Counted from the first letter of the stretch, positions 1 to 9,518 are shown. The stretch is 64,000 bases of DNA from Selenomonas sp963544755 (GCA_963544755.1 CAUUGH010000005.1:10170-74169); one strand, 5' to 3'. The notes: generated by a model from the sequence alone, not told the origin. A program made the numbers and translations.

Positions 1-767
1 TCATCGACATTCTTGCGCCTACTGACTCTTTTAATGTTATGGATTTTCAGCGGCTTGCCAACGAGAAAATTCGCCAGTTGACAAAGCGTGCTAAGACAGC
101 ACTCATCGTCGGCGGCACAGGGCTTTATGTGAAATCGCTCCTTGAAGGCTATATTTTCAATAAGACTACAGCAGATAAAGCCTATCGAAAACATCTGGAA
201 ACTTTGGCAAAGGAAAATGGCAAACCCTTTGTTCATAAACTGCTGCAAAAAGTCGATCCACAGACCGCGGCGCAGCTTCATTTTAACGATTTTCGCCGCG
301 TCGTGCGTGCCTTAGAAGTCAAGACCTTAGCAAATGAGCATATATCAAAAAAGCGCGAAAACGGCACCAAATTACCTGAAGATACCTACGTCATCGGGCT
401 GTATCGCGATAGAAAAGCACTTTATGAGCGCATCGAAAAGCGCGTCGATGTGATGCTTGCTACAGGCTTCGTCAATGAGGTACAAGGCCTTTTAGCATCT
501 GGCGTTTCGCCTGACTGTCAAGCGATGAAAGCCATCGGCTATCGCGAAATCTATACCTATCTTACAGGACGTATTGATTTTCCCTCTGCCATAGCAGAGA
601 TCAAAAAGGCAACACGCCATTTTGCCAAGCGACAGCTAACATGGTTTCGCAAAATGCCCTATGTGCATTGGTATGCAGCAGATCAAGAAGAAACTCTATT
701 GCTGGAAAAAATTTGCATAGATATAGAAAATTTTTCTATGAATTTGCTGCATCAATCTCATATATGA
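1..767 (+). CDS. miaA: tRNA dimethylallyltransferase MiaA (5' end outside window)
   Basis: Transfers the dimethylallyl group to A37 of tRNAs that read UNN codons. The reading frame is open from base 3 with no start, so the gene begins before the window; about 255 residues are visible of a family length near 310, and the N-terminal P-loop is missing. Seen: the conserved GGTGLYVKSLLEG stretch, DFRRVVRALE in the middle and TRHFAKRQLTWFR near the end. hfq follows 17 bases later, the classic miaA-hfq pair. Confidence 0.95.
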   Translation, partial: IDILAPTDSFNVMDFQRLANEKIRQLTKRAKTALIVGGTGLYVKSLLEGYIFNKTTADKAYRKHLETLAKENGKPFVHKLLQKVDPQTAAQLHFNDFRRVVRALEVKTLANEHISKKRENGTKLPEDTYVIGLYRDRKALYERIEKRVDVMLATGFVNEVQGLLASGVSPDCQAMKAIGYREIYTYLTGRIDFPSAIAEIKKATRHFAKRQLTWFRKMPYVHWYAADQEETLLLEKICIDIENFSMNLLHQSHI

Positions 768-784
768 AATAAAGGAGGTTCTTT

Positions 785-1018
785 ATGGCGAGCAAGCCAC
801 TTAATCTACAAGATAACTTTTTAAATCAGATGCGTAAAGAAAATAAGGCGGTCAGTCTGCATCTGCTAAATGGCTTTCAGATGAAGGGATATGTCAAGGG
901 ATTTGATAATTTCACGGTGATTCTCGAAGTGGCGGGTAAGCAAAACCTCATCTACAAGCACGCCATATCGACCATTGCGCTAGCAAAACCTGCATCTTTT
1001 GGCGAGATAGGACGCTAA
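785..1018 (+). CDS. hfq: RNA chaperone Hfq
   Basis: An Sm-like hexameric RNA-binding protein that pairs small RNAs with mRNAs. It has 77 residues, the short form usual in Gram-positive lineages with no long C-terminal tail. Seen: the NLQDNFLN start, Sm1 core (VSLHLLNGFQMKGYVKGFD) and Sm2 motif YKHAIS near residue 58. The start ATG follows AAAGGAGG by a good distance. It sits directly behind miaA and is closed by a strong terminator. Confidence 0.96.
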   Translation: MASKPLNLQDNFLNQMRKENKAVSLHLLNGFQMKGYVKGFDNFTVILEVAGKQNLIYKHAISTIALAKPASFGEIGR

Positions 1019-1058
1019 AAAAAAGCCTTCTCCGGCATCTTGGAGAAGGCTTTTTTTA
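1017..1058 (+). terminator. Rho-independent terminator after hfq
   Basis: An AAAGCCTTCTCC / GGAGAAGGCTTT stem with an 8-base loop, followed by a run of T. It starts at the hfq stop codon and ends the miaA-hfq unit. Confidence 0.93.
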
Positions 1059-1151
1059 TGAGAAAAACAGCTATCTTATATCGCCATTTGTAAAAGCGGC
1101 GCTAATTTCATGAAGAAAGCTCTTTTAATGACACAATATAGGAGGATCATT

Positions 1152-1607
1152 TTGCGAAAACGTGGATTTGAAATCATAAAAGCGTACGAAAAAAAAGATA
1201 TTTTACTGCCACAGCGCAAGACCGCAGCAAGTGCCGGCTATGATCTTGCGGCAGCAGCCACCACTTTGCTGCTGTGCGGCAAGGTGACTCTCGTACCTAC
1301 AGGACTCAAGGCGTATATGCAAGAAGATGAATACCTAGGGATTCATATACGCTCAGGAATTTCGCTGCAAAATCAACTGATGCTCGTCAACTCGCAGGGC
1401 ATCATTGATGCAGATTACTATAACAATGCGGCAAACGAAGGTCACATATTGCTGCCTGTCTTAAATCTCGGCACAGCAGATTTTTTACTGGAAAAAAATA
1501 CGCGCATAGCTCAAGGCATTTTTTACAAATACCTCAAAATAGACGCTGATGCGGCAAGCCAAAAAAAAGCGCGTACAGGCGGCTTTGGCTCGACCGGCGA
1601 AAGTTAA
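1152..1607 (+). CDS. dut: Deoxyuridine 5'-triphosphate nucleotidohydrolase (dUTPase)
   Basis: Hydrolyses dUTP to dUMP and pyrophosphate, keeping uracil out of DNA and feeding dTMP synthesis. The trimeric dUTPase motifs are visible in order: AGYDLAA, RSGIS (commonly RSGLA), GIIDADY, RIAQGIF and the P-loop-like RTGGFGSTGE at the C-terminus. The frame is open upstream to an ATG at 1110, but TTG at 1152 follows AGGAGG with correct spacing and gives the normal N-terminus (151 residues), so I start there. It lies alone between the hfq terminator and the opposing rqcH gene. Confidence 0.93.
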   Translation: MRKRGFEIIKAYEKKDILLPQRKTAASAGYDLAAAATTLLLCGKVTLVPTGLKAYMQEDEYLGIHIRSGISLQNQLMLVNSQGIIDADYYNNAANEGHILLPVLNLGTADFLLEKNTRIAQGIFYKYLKIDADAASQKKARTGGFGSTGES

Positions 1608-1663
1608 AAAACTAAAAAATAACGTAGTGCCTTGACTCGGCGTTTTAGATAAACATTATTTTC

Positions 1664-3430
1664 CTAGCGATCTTCTCGCAAAAACTTTTCCATATCGGTA
1701 GCTGTCGGTGTGACATAAAGTGTTTTTTGCCGAGTAAAAGTGACAAAACCCGGGCGTGAACCGGCAGGCTTTTTCACATAGCGCCGATAGGTATAATCGA
1801 CGGGTACATTCGATGAATTTCGCGCCTTGCTAAAATAGGCGGCTAAAAGCGCGGCATGATAAAAACTCTTTTCGCTCGGCTCTTCACCGTCTAGGCGCAA
1901 GATAACGTGTGAACCGGGAATATCCTTAGTATGCAGCCACAAATCATCCGGCGCTGCCATATGGAAAGTCAAACGATCATTTTGATAATTATTTTTGCCA
2001 ACGAAGATACTTTTGCCATCTTCAGCAACAAAATGAAAGGGCGCAGACATTTTCCCCTGCCGCTTTTTCTTAACGCGCTCTTTAATAAAGCCGCTTTTTA
2101 TAAGTTCATCTTTGATCTCGGCAATTTCCGGCAAGGCAGAAGAAGCCAATAAAGAATTTTCGACACTAGCAAGGTAGCGGATATTTTCACGACAAAGATT
2201 TATTTGCTTATCAAGTAACTTTTGCGCTCGCTTTAGCTTATCATACTTTCGGTAAAACGCCTGCATATTTTGACTAAGCGTCAGCCTTTGATCTAGCTTT
2301 AAGGTAATTTTTTCTCCCGTTTCACTATAAATATTATCGACAGTCAAAGACGCATCAGCGTGATCTTGATAAAGATGTGCGTACGTCATGAGATTATCGC
2401 CGCAGATCTTATAAGCTAAGGCATTTTCTGCCTGCAAAAGCTCCTCTTGCAGTATGCTGTGCTTATTTTTCGCGCGCAGCAGTTCAGTTTTGACAAACTT
2501 TTGCAGTCTTTCCTTTTCCGGCGGCGTGTAAAAAGCCATAAGCTGCACGGCTTTTTCTAGCATAGCGCTGATAGTCTTAAAAGAAAGTATCGTATTTGCC
2601 GCCGGAAAATAATGAAGCTCTACAGCAGCAGTCGCAAGCACCTTGTTATTCTTGCTTTCATCTAACACTAAACAAGGCGCAGCCTCTTTTTCTATACAGG
2701 CATCAGAAAAATAAGCAAGTGCCTGACAAAGAGCCGCCTTGTCTTTTTCATCTAATTCAAAAATGCGTATATTCTCAGATAAGCCGGCAGAAAAAATCAC
2801 CTCACGCACGCTCGTAGGTCCAAAGCCGAGCAAAGTAGCTAAAAGCCCCTGATATAGTGTCGCTTCCGGATCTTTTATAAGACGCTCAATGATGGCTGTG
2901 GGAGCTTTGCTGCAAAGATCGAGCTTTTCTTGAGCAAGTGGCGGTGCGTATTTATGTGTGGGCAAGATGAGCCGCGTACGGTTTTTCGCACTGGAAACTT
3001 TCTTTAATGCGTCGATGATACCGGCATCTTCTTGCAGGAGAATTATATTACTATACTTACCGATAAGTTCAATGACGAGAGTCTTTTTGACAATTTTACC
3101 ACCTGCCGCAAGAGCATCAAAGTCAATGCAAATGATGCGATCAAGTGCGTGCTGACGTATATCGGCGATGCGACTACTCTCAAGATGCTTTCTAAGCACC
3201 ATGCAAAAAAGCGGCGGCTCTAAAGGATTTTCCGGCATCTTCGTCGTAAGAAAGACAGCGCTCGCCTGTGGGCTTGCCGCGATATGAAGCAGATAACTCT
3301 GCCCTCTTTGGCGTATGCCAAAAAAAACGCTAGCTTTATAAGGCTGCATAACCTTATCAACGCGCCCACCTAAGAGCGCGGCACTAAGTTCTTTAACTAA
3401 AGGCTGCATAGAAAAGCCATCTAGACCCAT
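1664..3430 (-). CDS. rqcH: Rqc2/RqcH homologue, NFACT-family ribosome quality control protein (FbpA-like)
   Basis: NFACT proteins bind stalled 50S-peptidyl-tRNA complexes and recruit tRNA-Ala to add C-terminal alanine tails; older annotations call them fibronectin-binding proteins. The 588 residues match the family length. Seen: the GLDGFSMQPLVKEL N-terminus, an Asp97-Arg98 pair at the position known to be essential in Bacillus RqcH, a long coiled-coil-like middle (about 300-430) and a C-terminal NFACT-R domain with DDLWLHTKDIPGSHVIL. The conserved DR pair argues for an active RqcH. It converges on dut, and no clear terminator separates them. Confidence 0.93.
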   Translation of the reverse strand: MGLDGFSMQPLVKELSAALLGGRVDKVMQPYKASVFFGIRQRGQSYLLHIAASPQASAVFLTTKMPENPLEPPLFCMVLRKHLESSRIADIRQHALDRIICIDFDALAAGGKIVKKTLVIELIGKYSNIILLQEDAGIIDALKKVSSAKNRTRLILPTHKYAPPLAQEKLDLCSKAPTAIIERLIKDPEATLYQGLLATLLGFGPTSVREVIFSAGLSENIRIFELDEKDKAALCQALAYFSDACIEKEAAPCLVLDESKNNKVLATAAVELHYFPAANTILSFKTISAMLEKAVQLMAFYTPPEKERLQKFVKTELLRAKNKHSILQEELLQAENALAYKICGDNLMTYAHLYQDHADASLTVDNIYSETGEKITLKLDQRLTLSQNMQAFYRKYDKLKRAQKLLDKQINLCRENIRYLASVENSLLASSALPEIAEIKDELIKSGFIKERVKKKRQGKMSAPFHFVAEDGKSIFVGKNNYQNDRLTFHMAAPDDLWLHTKDIPGSHVILRLDGEEPSEKSFYHAALLAAYFSKARNSSNVPVDYTYRRYVKKPAGSRPGFVTFTRQKTLYVTPTATDMEKFLREDR

Positions 3431-3533
3431 GGTAGTTCACCTTTTCTTTCGTCCATACATTCTTTCATATTCATGCACGTCTACACGCTGTATTTTATCC
3501 GTAAGCCATGCAAAAAATCTTTCCACACTCTTT

Positions 3534-3568
3534 TTGCAGGATTTTTTCCACTTTCCTATAAGTATAAC
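3534..3568 (+). promoter_or_regulatory. Sigma-A type promoter for the AI-2E-family gene
   Basis: TTGCAG, 17 bases, then TATAAG immediately followed by TATAAC. It lies 75 bases before the ATG at 3642, in the gap between the divergent rqcH and permease genes. Confidence 0.6.
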
Positions 3569-3641
3569 ATAAAAAGCATCATCATACATACATCTGACGA
3601 ACAGCATTATTATAGGCGCACCCTCAAAAGGAGAACACACC

Positions 3642-4667
3642 ATGCACTTGGCAAATTACCGTACATCTATCATCTTGGCAATCACTTTTACGATCCTGCT
3701 GTCAACATTTTGGTTCTTTGCAGATCTTGCCTTCATCATCTTTCTTTCTCTTCTCTTACAACTTATTCTACAGCCATCCGTTGATTTTTTGCAGAAAAAA
3801 AATGTGCCGCATACCCTTGCCGTCGGCTTGGTTATCATCTTGTTTATCGTACTTCTCATAGGGCTGCTGGTCTTACTCTCGCTCTCTTTTTTACCCACGT
3901 TTCGCAGCTTTATCGCCGACCTGCCAAACATCACCTTGAGCCTGCAAAACATTCCCCTCGTTTCCGAATCTGACTTATTGCGCGGCGAATTAAATAATTT
4001 TCTTGCCAATTTACGCAGTCTTGGCGCAGAAATCCTAAAAACCTCGCTCTCTTTTCTTTTCGATGCCTTTGAAAAATTCATGGCATTCGTCCTCATAATC
4101 TTTGTGACCTTCTACATCCTTAAAGACGGCACGAAAATAAAAAACTGGCTTGCTGGGCTTTTTCCTAAAACCTCCAAACATCGTGTACTAAACCTTTTCG
4201 ATAATTTGCTGCGCGCGTTGCGCGTCTATATCTTTAGTCAAATAGTCTTATGTATCATCACAGGTACGGTGGTATTTTTCTATTTCAAATTCACGGGGCT
4301 TCCTTATGCCTCCGTCTTTGCCTTTTTATCTGCTCTTGGAGAATTTGTCCCCGTACTTGGGCCTACCGCCGCCTCAGCATTTGGCATCTTCCTTGCCGCT
4401 ACACAGGCGCGCGGGCTTATATTGCAGACCATCCTTTTCTACGTCATACTAACGCAGATAAATCATAACTTCGTCTACCCGACGCTCATCGGCAAATCCT
4501 TGCACATCCACCCTGTTGCCATCATCTTGGGCGTCATTTTCGGCGGCGAAATTCTAGGTGCTGCAGGTATGTTTCTTGCCGTCCCCTTCATCGTCATCGT
4601 AAAACTTGTGATCACCGACATCTACCAGGATCAAAAAGAAGTGCGCCGCCAAAATGACAAAGAATAG
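3642..4667 (+). CDS. AI-2E family transporter (UPF0118/PerM-like membrane protein)
   Basis: A 341-residue polytopic membrane protein with about seven or eight hydrophobic segments. The spacing fits PF01594: two helices near residues 10-60, one at 60-90, a soluble stretch, then a C-terminal bundle from 150 on. The conserved LGEFVPVLGP and HPVAIILGVIFGG signatures are visible. Members have been linked to AI-2 export and to sodium/proton antiport, so the substrate cannot be read here. AAAGGAG precedes the ATG. An incomplete copy of the dispersed repeat follows the stop. Confidence 0.85.
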   Translation: MHLANYRTSIILAITFTILLSTFWFFADLAFIIFLSLLLQLILQPSVDFLQKKNVPHTLAVGLVIILFIVLLIGLLVLLSLSFLPTFRSFIADLPNITLSLQNIPLVSESDLLRGELNNFLANLRSLGAEILKTSLSFLFDAFEKFMAFVLIIFVTFYILKDGTKIKNWLAGLFPKTSKHRVLNLFDNLLRALRVYIFSQIVLCIITGTVVFFYFKFTGLPYASVFAFLSALGEFVPVLGPTAASAFGIFLAATQARGLILQTILFYVILTQINHNFVYPTLIGKSLHIHPVAIILGVIFGGEILGAAGMFLAVPFIVIVKLVITDIYQDQKEVRRQNDKE

Positions 4668-4683
4668 TTCGCTATTTGATAGA

Positions 4684-4716
4684 GGATTAAAGAAACTGCT
4701 AAAATGAAGCCGCCAA
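4684..4716 (+). repeat. Partial copy of the dispersed palindromic repeat
   Basis: GAAACTGCTAAAATGAAGCCGCC matches the left half of the copies at 28478, 40439, 44513 and 54330. I cannot find the matching right end, so this is a degraded or truncated copy. It sits about 20 bases behind the permease stop codon. Confidence 0.5.
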
Positions 4717-4875
4717 AAATAGCTCGTCTGGGAAAACTTTCATTTGCGTAAAGAAACAAGACCTTTTATAATAGAAGAGGTGCCAATAAATTCATCTGCA
4801 ATGTGCCGGCAAAGAGCCATACTGTGCATATATCCTTGTGCCTTGCAGGAAAATATTGATAAAGAAGGTATGATT

Positions 4876-6210
4876 TTGCAAAACCATTCCACACCGAAGC
4901 CTACACCGAAAAAGAAGCGGCGTATTTTTCCGTATATCGCCATTATCCTCGTTTTCTTTATTGCCGGTGCAGCCGGTGCATTTTTTGCTTCGACGGGTCT
5001 TTTAGACAAAAAGCCCCCAAAAACAAAAAAAGAGGAACATCTCTTGACAGCTAAGGACAATGCGACGATCATGATCATGGGCGTTGATGAAAGAGAAGAC
5101 GACATCGGGCGTTCTGACACTATGATGGTCACTATGATCGATGCGAAAAAAAATAAAGTATCACTTCTTTCCGTACCGCGTGACACTCGCGTGAAGATCA
5201 AAGGCTACGGCTACGACAAAATAAACGCCGCCTATGCCTATGGCGGTCATAAGCTCAGCCAACGCACCGTCGAAGATCTCTTAGGCGTTCGCATCGATCA
5301 CTACATCATCGTCAATACGCGATCTTTCCAACGAATCATCGATGCCCTCGGCGGTATTGATATTCATGTGGAAAAACGTATGTACTACGAAGACCCATGG
5401 GATGACGACGGCGGACTGCTCATCGATCTAATGCCTGGTACACAACACATGGACGGCAAGACCGCCATGACCTATGTGCGCTATCGTGACGAAGAAGGCG
5501 ACATCGGCCGCATCGAACGACAGCAAAAATTCATGAAAGCCTTGATGGCAAAAGTCACATCACCTGCCATCATCACACATCTACCTGCTGTCATAAAAGA
5601 GGTCATGGACTCTATCGAAACCGATCTTTCCTTTCGTCAACTCCTGGAATTTGCCGGCACTTTGAAAAATGCACAAAAAAATGGGCTAAAAATGGATGTT
5701 GTGCCGGGAAGACCCTTATACATCGCTGAACTTAGCTATTGGATTCCTGACATCATCGGCGTAAGACAAGCAGTCGCTAGAACGCTTGGCGTTGACATCA
5801 ATGCTTCCATGCGTACTGTCATAGAGCGAGAAAGCGATGAATACGAAAGCTCTATCCCAGAAGACGCAACAGAGCTGCCGGAAGGCGATTACTCTATCGG
5901 TCGCGCCAAAGAACGAGATACATCAGACAAAGAATACCGCACCGACAAAAACAAGCGTCGCGCGAAAAAAGAAGAAAAAGATAGCTTAGATGAACAAGAT
6001 GATCTCCAAACAGAGGAAAAAGAGCGCACAGAAGAAAAAGAACGCTCGACGCGACCGCCCAAAAAAGAACGCCCAACACAAGCAACGGAAAACGACTTTG
6101 ATACACCCTCGCAAAATAGCACAGCTAATCCACCAACACCTGCTGATCGCCCTGCACAAAATATCTCGCCGCCCGTTCCCGGCGGCATGATACCGCAAAA
6201 AACTCGCTGA
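4876..6210 (+). CDS. LytR-CpsA-Psr (LCP) family cell-wall ligase
   Basis: LCP proteins transfer undecaprenyl-linked glycopolymers onto peptidoglycan outside the membrane. Seen: a lysine-rich N-terminus, one membrane helix (residues about 15-38), then the LCP domain with GRSDTMMV, SVPRDTRVKI, KINAAYAYGG and a RYRDEEGDIGR stretch typical of the phosphate-binding pocket. The last ~100 residues are a low-complexity E/K/R/D- then P-rich tail. The frame is open from 4744, but AGAAGG at 4863 best serves TTG at 4876 (ATG at 4870 is too close to it). The start is therefore tentative. A strong terminator follows. Confidence 0.9.
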   Translation: MQNHSTPKPTPKKKRRIFPYIAIILVFFIAGAAGAFFASTGLLDKKPPKTKKEEHLLTAKDNATIMIMGVDEREDDIGRSDTMMVTMIDAKKNKVSLLSVPRDTRVKIKGYGYDKINAAYAYGGHKLSQRTVEDLLGVRIDHYIIVNTRSFQRIIDALGGIDIHVEKRMYYEDPWDDDGGLLIDLMPGTQHMDGKTAMTYVRYRDEEGDIGRIERQQKFMKALMAKVTSPAIITHLPAVIKEVMDSIETDLSFRQLLEFAGTLKNAQKNGLKMDVVPGRPLYIAELSYWIPDIIGVRQAVARTLGVDINASMRTVIERESDEYESSIPEDATELPEGDYSIGRAKERDTSDKEYRTDKNKRRAKKEEKDSLDEQDDLQTEEKERTEEKERSTRPPKKERPTQATENDFDTPSQNSTANPPTPADRPAQNISPPVPGGMIPQKTR

Positions 6211-6248
6211 CTGCCGTTTTTGTAAAAACTGCTGGTGTAAAAAGCAAA

Positions 6249-6292
6249 AAAATGCCATCGAACAAGTATAATTTCTAGTTCGATGGCATTTT
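6249..6292. terminator. Bidirectional Rho-independent terminator
   Basis: A 15-bp perfect stem, AAAATGCCATCGAAC / GTTCGATGGCATTTT, with A and T tracts on its two sides. It closes the LCP gene and can also stop transcription arriving from the minus-strand operon. Confidence 0.9.
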
Positions 6293-6328
6293 CTTATCTA
6301 TTTTTCAATGCACTACAATCTGTAACAA

Positions 6329-6350
6329 ACAGCTAACAGGCTTTCTGTTA
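6329..6350 (-). terminator. Hairpin behind the alpha/beta hydrolase gene
   Basis: GCTAACAG / CTGTTAGC stem with a short loop, ending ten bases from the stop codon of the minus-strand hydrolase. The T tract is weak, so termination may rely on the stronger hairpin at 6249-6292. Confidence 0.45.
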
Positions 6351-6358
6351 GCCGTGCT

Positions 6359-7315
6359 TTAATTTGTAAATCTATCAGTAAAAGCAAATACATGGCGATA
6401 ATAAGCTTTTGGATCTTTTGCTTTTGCCGCGGCGTGCCAAGCGCCCTCAACTGACCATGCTTCTTTATATGGTGCTTTTGATGCCGCTACCAATTCTTTC
6501 ATCATACTGTCAGGCACAAGCAGATCCGCTGTACCGTGTATGAAAAGTGTTGCTACCTTCGTGCGGCGCACTGCCTCGATCGCTGATGCCTCCGACAAGG
6601 CGACGCCCGTCTTTTCGCGGCTCATATAATTCATACTGTACATTATGATATTTGCCGGCAAATGAAAAGTTTCCATTTTACGCATGAACATATCTTCAGC
6701 GCTTGTATAGCCAGAATCTTCGACGACACCAACAAGATTTGGCACCACATTTTGTTGACCTGCCACTAAAAGTGCCGTCACTGCGCCCATCGAAACGCCG
6801 TGCAATATGATACGCGAAGACTTATCTGCTTCGATTATGCTAGAAAGCCACGCAGCTATATCAAGGCTTTCAAGCGCTCCCATAGTCACATACCTACCCT
6901 CACTTTTACCGGCAGCACGAAAATCAGGTGTCAAAACGTGGTAGCCATGCTCAATGTATGCCGCAGCATAATCCCAAGTATCGGCTTGACTGCGCCCGTA
7001 GCCATGCAGCAGCACAACCCAGCGATGACTAGGTAAAGCAGGAGAAAAATGCGTCGCTGCCAGCTGCAAACCGTCGAATGAATAAAGTATCCAATCTTCA
7101 CTATTTGTCTGCGGCTTTTGGGGTAAATTAACATTCGGATCAGCAAGACTCAAAGCAACGACAGGCGGTGCCATCGGATCGCCGCTGCTGCCACGCGCCA
7201 AAGTAAGATCTACAAAGTAGCCGCCAACCACATAAACGAACAGCACCGCCGCAAAAACTATAAGCAAAAGTGTCGTTAAGATACTCGTAAATATGATTGT
7301 CGCAAGTGTTTTCAT
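6359..7315 (-). CDS. Membrane-anchored alpha/beta hydrolase (YqkD-like)
   Basis: A 318-residue hydrolase with one N-terminal membrane helix and the catalytic domain outside. Seen: LLHGYGRS (oxyanion region), nucleophile elbow GVSMG, a likely acid in HGTADLLVP and the histidine in GAWHA. It resembles the uncharacterised YqkD group; the substrate is unknown. The frame opens at 7339 inside cca, but AGAGGA precedes the ATG at 7315, which gives the natural signal-anchor start. It is the last gene of the ACT-hom-thrB-cca run. Confidence 0.82.
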   Translation of the reverse strand: MKTLATIIFTSILTTLLLIVFAAVLFVYVVGGYFVDLTLARGSSGDPMAPPVVALSLADPNVNLPQKPQTNSEDWILYSFDGLQLAATHFSPALPSHRWVVLLHGYGRSQADTWDYAAAYIEHGYHVLTPDFRAAGKSEGRYVTMGALESLDIAAWLSSIIEADKSSRIILHGVSMGAVTALLVAGQQNVVPNLVGVVEDSGYTSAEDMFMRKMETFHLPANIIMYSMNYMSREKTGVALSEASAIEAVRRTKVATLFIHGTADLLVPDSMMKELVAASKAPYKEAWSVEGAWHAAAKAKDPKAYYRHVFAFTDRFTN

Positions 7316-7328
7316 AGTTTCCTCTTTC

Positions 7329-8561
7329 TTATTTTTCATCTTGCAAGCATTTTCCTAAGAGCCGTACTCTTTCTTTACGCAGCCATTTTCCTATTTCAGC
7401 ACCTTGAAATTGTGGCGGCGCTTGACTGGCGCTAACTGTATGCAGCTTTTTTAACAAATTTTCGCCTTCTAAAAGATACGGCGGCAAAAAGCCATGAGCG
7501 GCGCGGATGATAGATAAAAACTCAGGAAACGAAAGCCCCGACTTTTCAACGGCAAAGAGAAGATCTGCTATCTTTCCTGCCTTTTTAAGATGGGGCACTC
7601 GCGTGTGTTCCTTGATAACGAAACGAGCTGCCCTTAGCCATGCTTTCGGTAAAGTCATGCGTCTGTTCCACTTAAAAAGCACGTCAATACCGCGATTTTC
7701 GTGCCCATCGTGATGCTCTAGCATCTCCTCGTGCATCTTCTCTTTGCCGATGTCATGCACAAGAGCTGCAAAACGCGCAGCAAGAGTCGGTGTTGCCGCC
7801 GCGACGGCATCGACTACCTGCATTGTATGAAAAAAGGCATCGCCTTCTAAATGATATTTCGGCGGCTGCGCTTTTTTTAGCAAAGCTGCTAGCTCCGGAA
7901 ATATATGCTGCAATAGCTCTGAATGTAGCAGCGCCGCAAAAAAAAGTGACGGCGTCGGCGCAGCAAGGGCGCGTGAAAGCTCGTACACTATGCGCTCTTT
8001 AGGCTCTTCTTTAAGTTCATCTGCACAATTTGCCATCAGCGTTTTCGTTTCCTCGTCAATACAAAAGCCCAATTCTGCCGCTTGCCGCGCCGCACGCAAT
8101 GCGCGCACGGGATCTTCTGAAAAGCGGCGCGATGTCGCACGAATCAGACGCTTTGCAAGATCGCCCTGACCGCCATAGGGATCGATGAGTTTTCGATCTG
8201 GCAGACGAAATGCCATGCTGTTGATGCGCGTATCGCGGCGGAAAAGATCTTCTTCAATCGTCACTTCAGGACCAAAATCTGCGGCAAAGCCACGATAGCC
8301 CTGCCCTGTTTTTTTCTCACGCCGCGCAAAGGCGACCTCTGACGGTATATCATCAATTTGCATAAGATACACGGGGAAAGTTTTTCCAATAAGGATCGCT
8401 TGAGGAAAAAGTCTGATAAAACTCTCCTGTTTTAGCCCCGTGACGACAAAATCTTTATCATGCGGCAAAGCTTTTCGCAGCTTATCACGCACCCAACCGC
8501 CTACAATATAGACTTTGCCGCTAGCATCTTCGACCATCTTAACGAAATCTTCTTCTTTCAT
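7329..8561 (-). CDS. cca: CCA tRNA nucleotidyltransferase with HD domain
   Basis: Class II nucleotidyltransferase that builds or repairs the 3' CCA of tRNAs. Seen: the head motif YIVGGWVRD, the catalytic DKDFVV acidic pair, RRDTRINSMAF (RRD plus INSMA, close to the usual RRDFTINAMA), the SEDPVRALRAAR neck region and an HD motif LVHDIGKE near residue 265. There are 410 residues. It lies 33 bases behind thrB and overlaps the frame of the hydrolase, so it is probably co-transcribed with both. Confidence 0.92.
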   Translation of the reverse strand: MKEEDFVKMVEDASGKVYIVGGWVRDKLRKALPHDKDFVVTGLKQESFIRLFPQAILIGKTFPVYLMQIDDIPSEVAFARREKKTGQGYRGFAADFGPEVTIEEDLFRRDTRINSMAFRLPDRKLIDPYGGQGDLAKRLIRATSRRFSEDPVRALRAARQAAELGFCIDEETKTLMANCADELKEEPKERIVYELSRALAAPTPSLFFAALLHSELLQHIFPELAALLKKAQPPKYHLEGDAFFHTMQVVDAVAAATPTLAARFAALVHDIGKEKMHEEMLEHHDGHENRGIDVLFKWNRRMTLPKAWLRAARFVIKEHTRVPHLKKAGKIADLLFAVEKSGLSFPEFLSIIRAAHGFLPPYLLEGENLLKKLHTVSASQAPPQFQGAEIGKWLRKERVRLLGKCLQDEK

Positions 8562-8594
8562 ACAGCACGCCTTTTATCAGAGATTTTTCATCTG

Positions 8595-9518
8595 TCAGTT
8601 GGTTTTTAATATCCTCGCGCCGTATGCATCTATAGAAAGCTCTAGTGCCTGCGCTTTTATCTCGTGTGCTGCAAAGGCTTCGACCATGGCTTTTCCTATC
8701 GCCGCTTCATTTTCTAGCGTATAGGCGATAAGACAAGGGCCCGCTCCGCTAAGACTTGCCCCTAACGCGCCGGCTCGCCGTGCAGCGTAAAATACATCGT
8801 ACATACCAGGAATCAGTTTTTCTCTATAAGGTTGATGCAGCGCATCGGCAAAAGCGTTACGCAATAAACGCGGCTTACCCTTAGTCAATGCTGCAACTAA
8901 GAGCGCCGCACGACTTACATTAAATATAGCATCTTGCATTTTTACATATTCTGGTAAAACGCTGCGCGCCAATCGCGTCGCAAGAGGAAATTCCGGCACG
9001 GCAACGACCAATTTTAATGGCATACGCGGCATCAGGGAGAAACATTCGACACGACCGCGTGTAACAACACTGATGGTAAAGCCGCCAAAAATAGCAGGTG
9101 CAACATTATCAGGATGACCTTCTAAATCCGTTGCCATCTGCAAAAGTTCCCGACCAGAAAAGCGATTGCCCAAGAGGGCATTCGTCGCCTTTAGCCCTGC
9201 GACGATTGCCGCTGCACTGCTGCCAAGACCGCGTGAGAGGGGAATATGATTTATCATGCGAATATGAATCCCCTGTATTTTTTTGTCAAGATGCACACGC
9301 TTTAACATCATGCCGATAGCACGCACGACAATGTTTCGCTCGTCACATGGAATATTTTCTGCACCTTCACCTTCAATTTCCATGACGAGTCCTTTTTCTT
9401 TTTTTAAGGTAAGCGACAAATCATTATAAATCGTGCCGGCAACGCCTATGGCATCAAAACCCGGCCCACAATTTGCACTCGTAGCCGGCACACGCACACA
9501 GATCGTTTGATTTAGCAT
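8595..9518 (-). CDS. thrB: Homoserine kinase
   Basis: GHMP-family kinase that phosphorylates homoserine on the way to threonine. Its 307 residues are normal. Seen: VPATSANCGPGFDAIG at the start, the ATP-binding PLSRGLGSSAAA loop near residue 90 and the C-terminal GASLSGAGPCLIAY motif. The start overlaps the hom stop by seven bases, which implies translational coupling. No threonine synthase gene is in this stretch. Confidence 0.96.
   Translation of the reverse strand: MLNQTICVRVPATSANCGPGFDAIGVAGTIYNDLSLTLKKEKGLVMEIEGEGAENIPCDERNIVVRAIGMMLKRVHLDKKIQGIHIRMINHIPLSRGLGSSAAAIVAGLKATNALLGNRFSGRELLQMATDLEGHPDNVAPAIFGGFTISVVTRGRVECFSLMPRMPLKLVVAVPEFPLATRLARSVLPEYVKMQDAIFNVSRAALLVAALTKGKPRLLRNAFADALHQPYREKLIPGMYDVFYAARRAGALGASLSGAGPCLIAYTLENEAAIGKAMVEAFAAHEIKAQALELSIDAYGARILKTN

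Noticed and set aside
1110..1151. ATG at 1110 as dut start
   Set aside because: The extra residues are not dUTPase-like; TTG 1152 has the ribosome site.
3437..3784. ORFs of 68 and 103 codons around the rqcH/permease gap
   Set aside because: They cover the promoter region and the start of the permease in other frames, with no ribosome site or recognisable domain.
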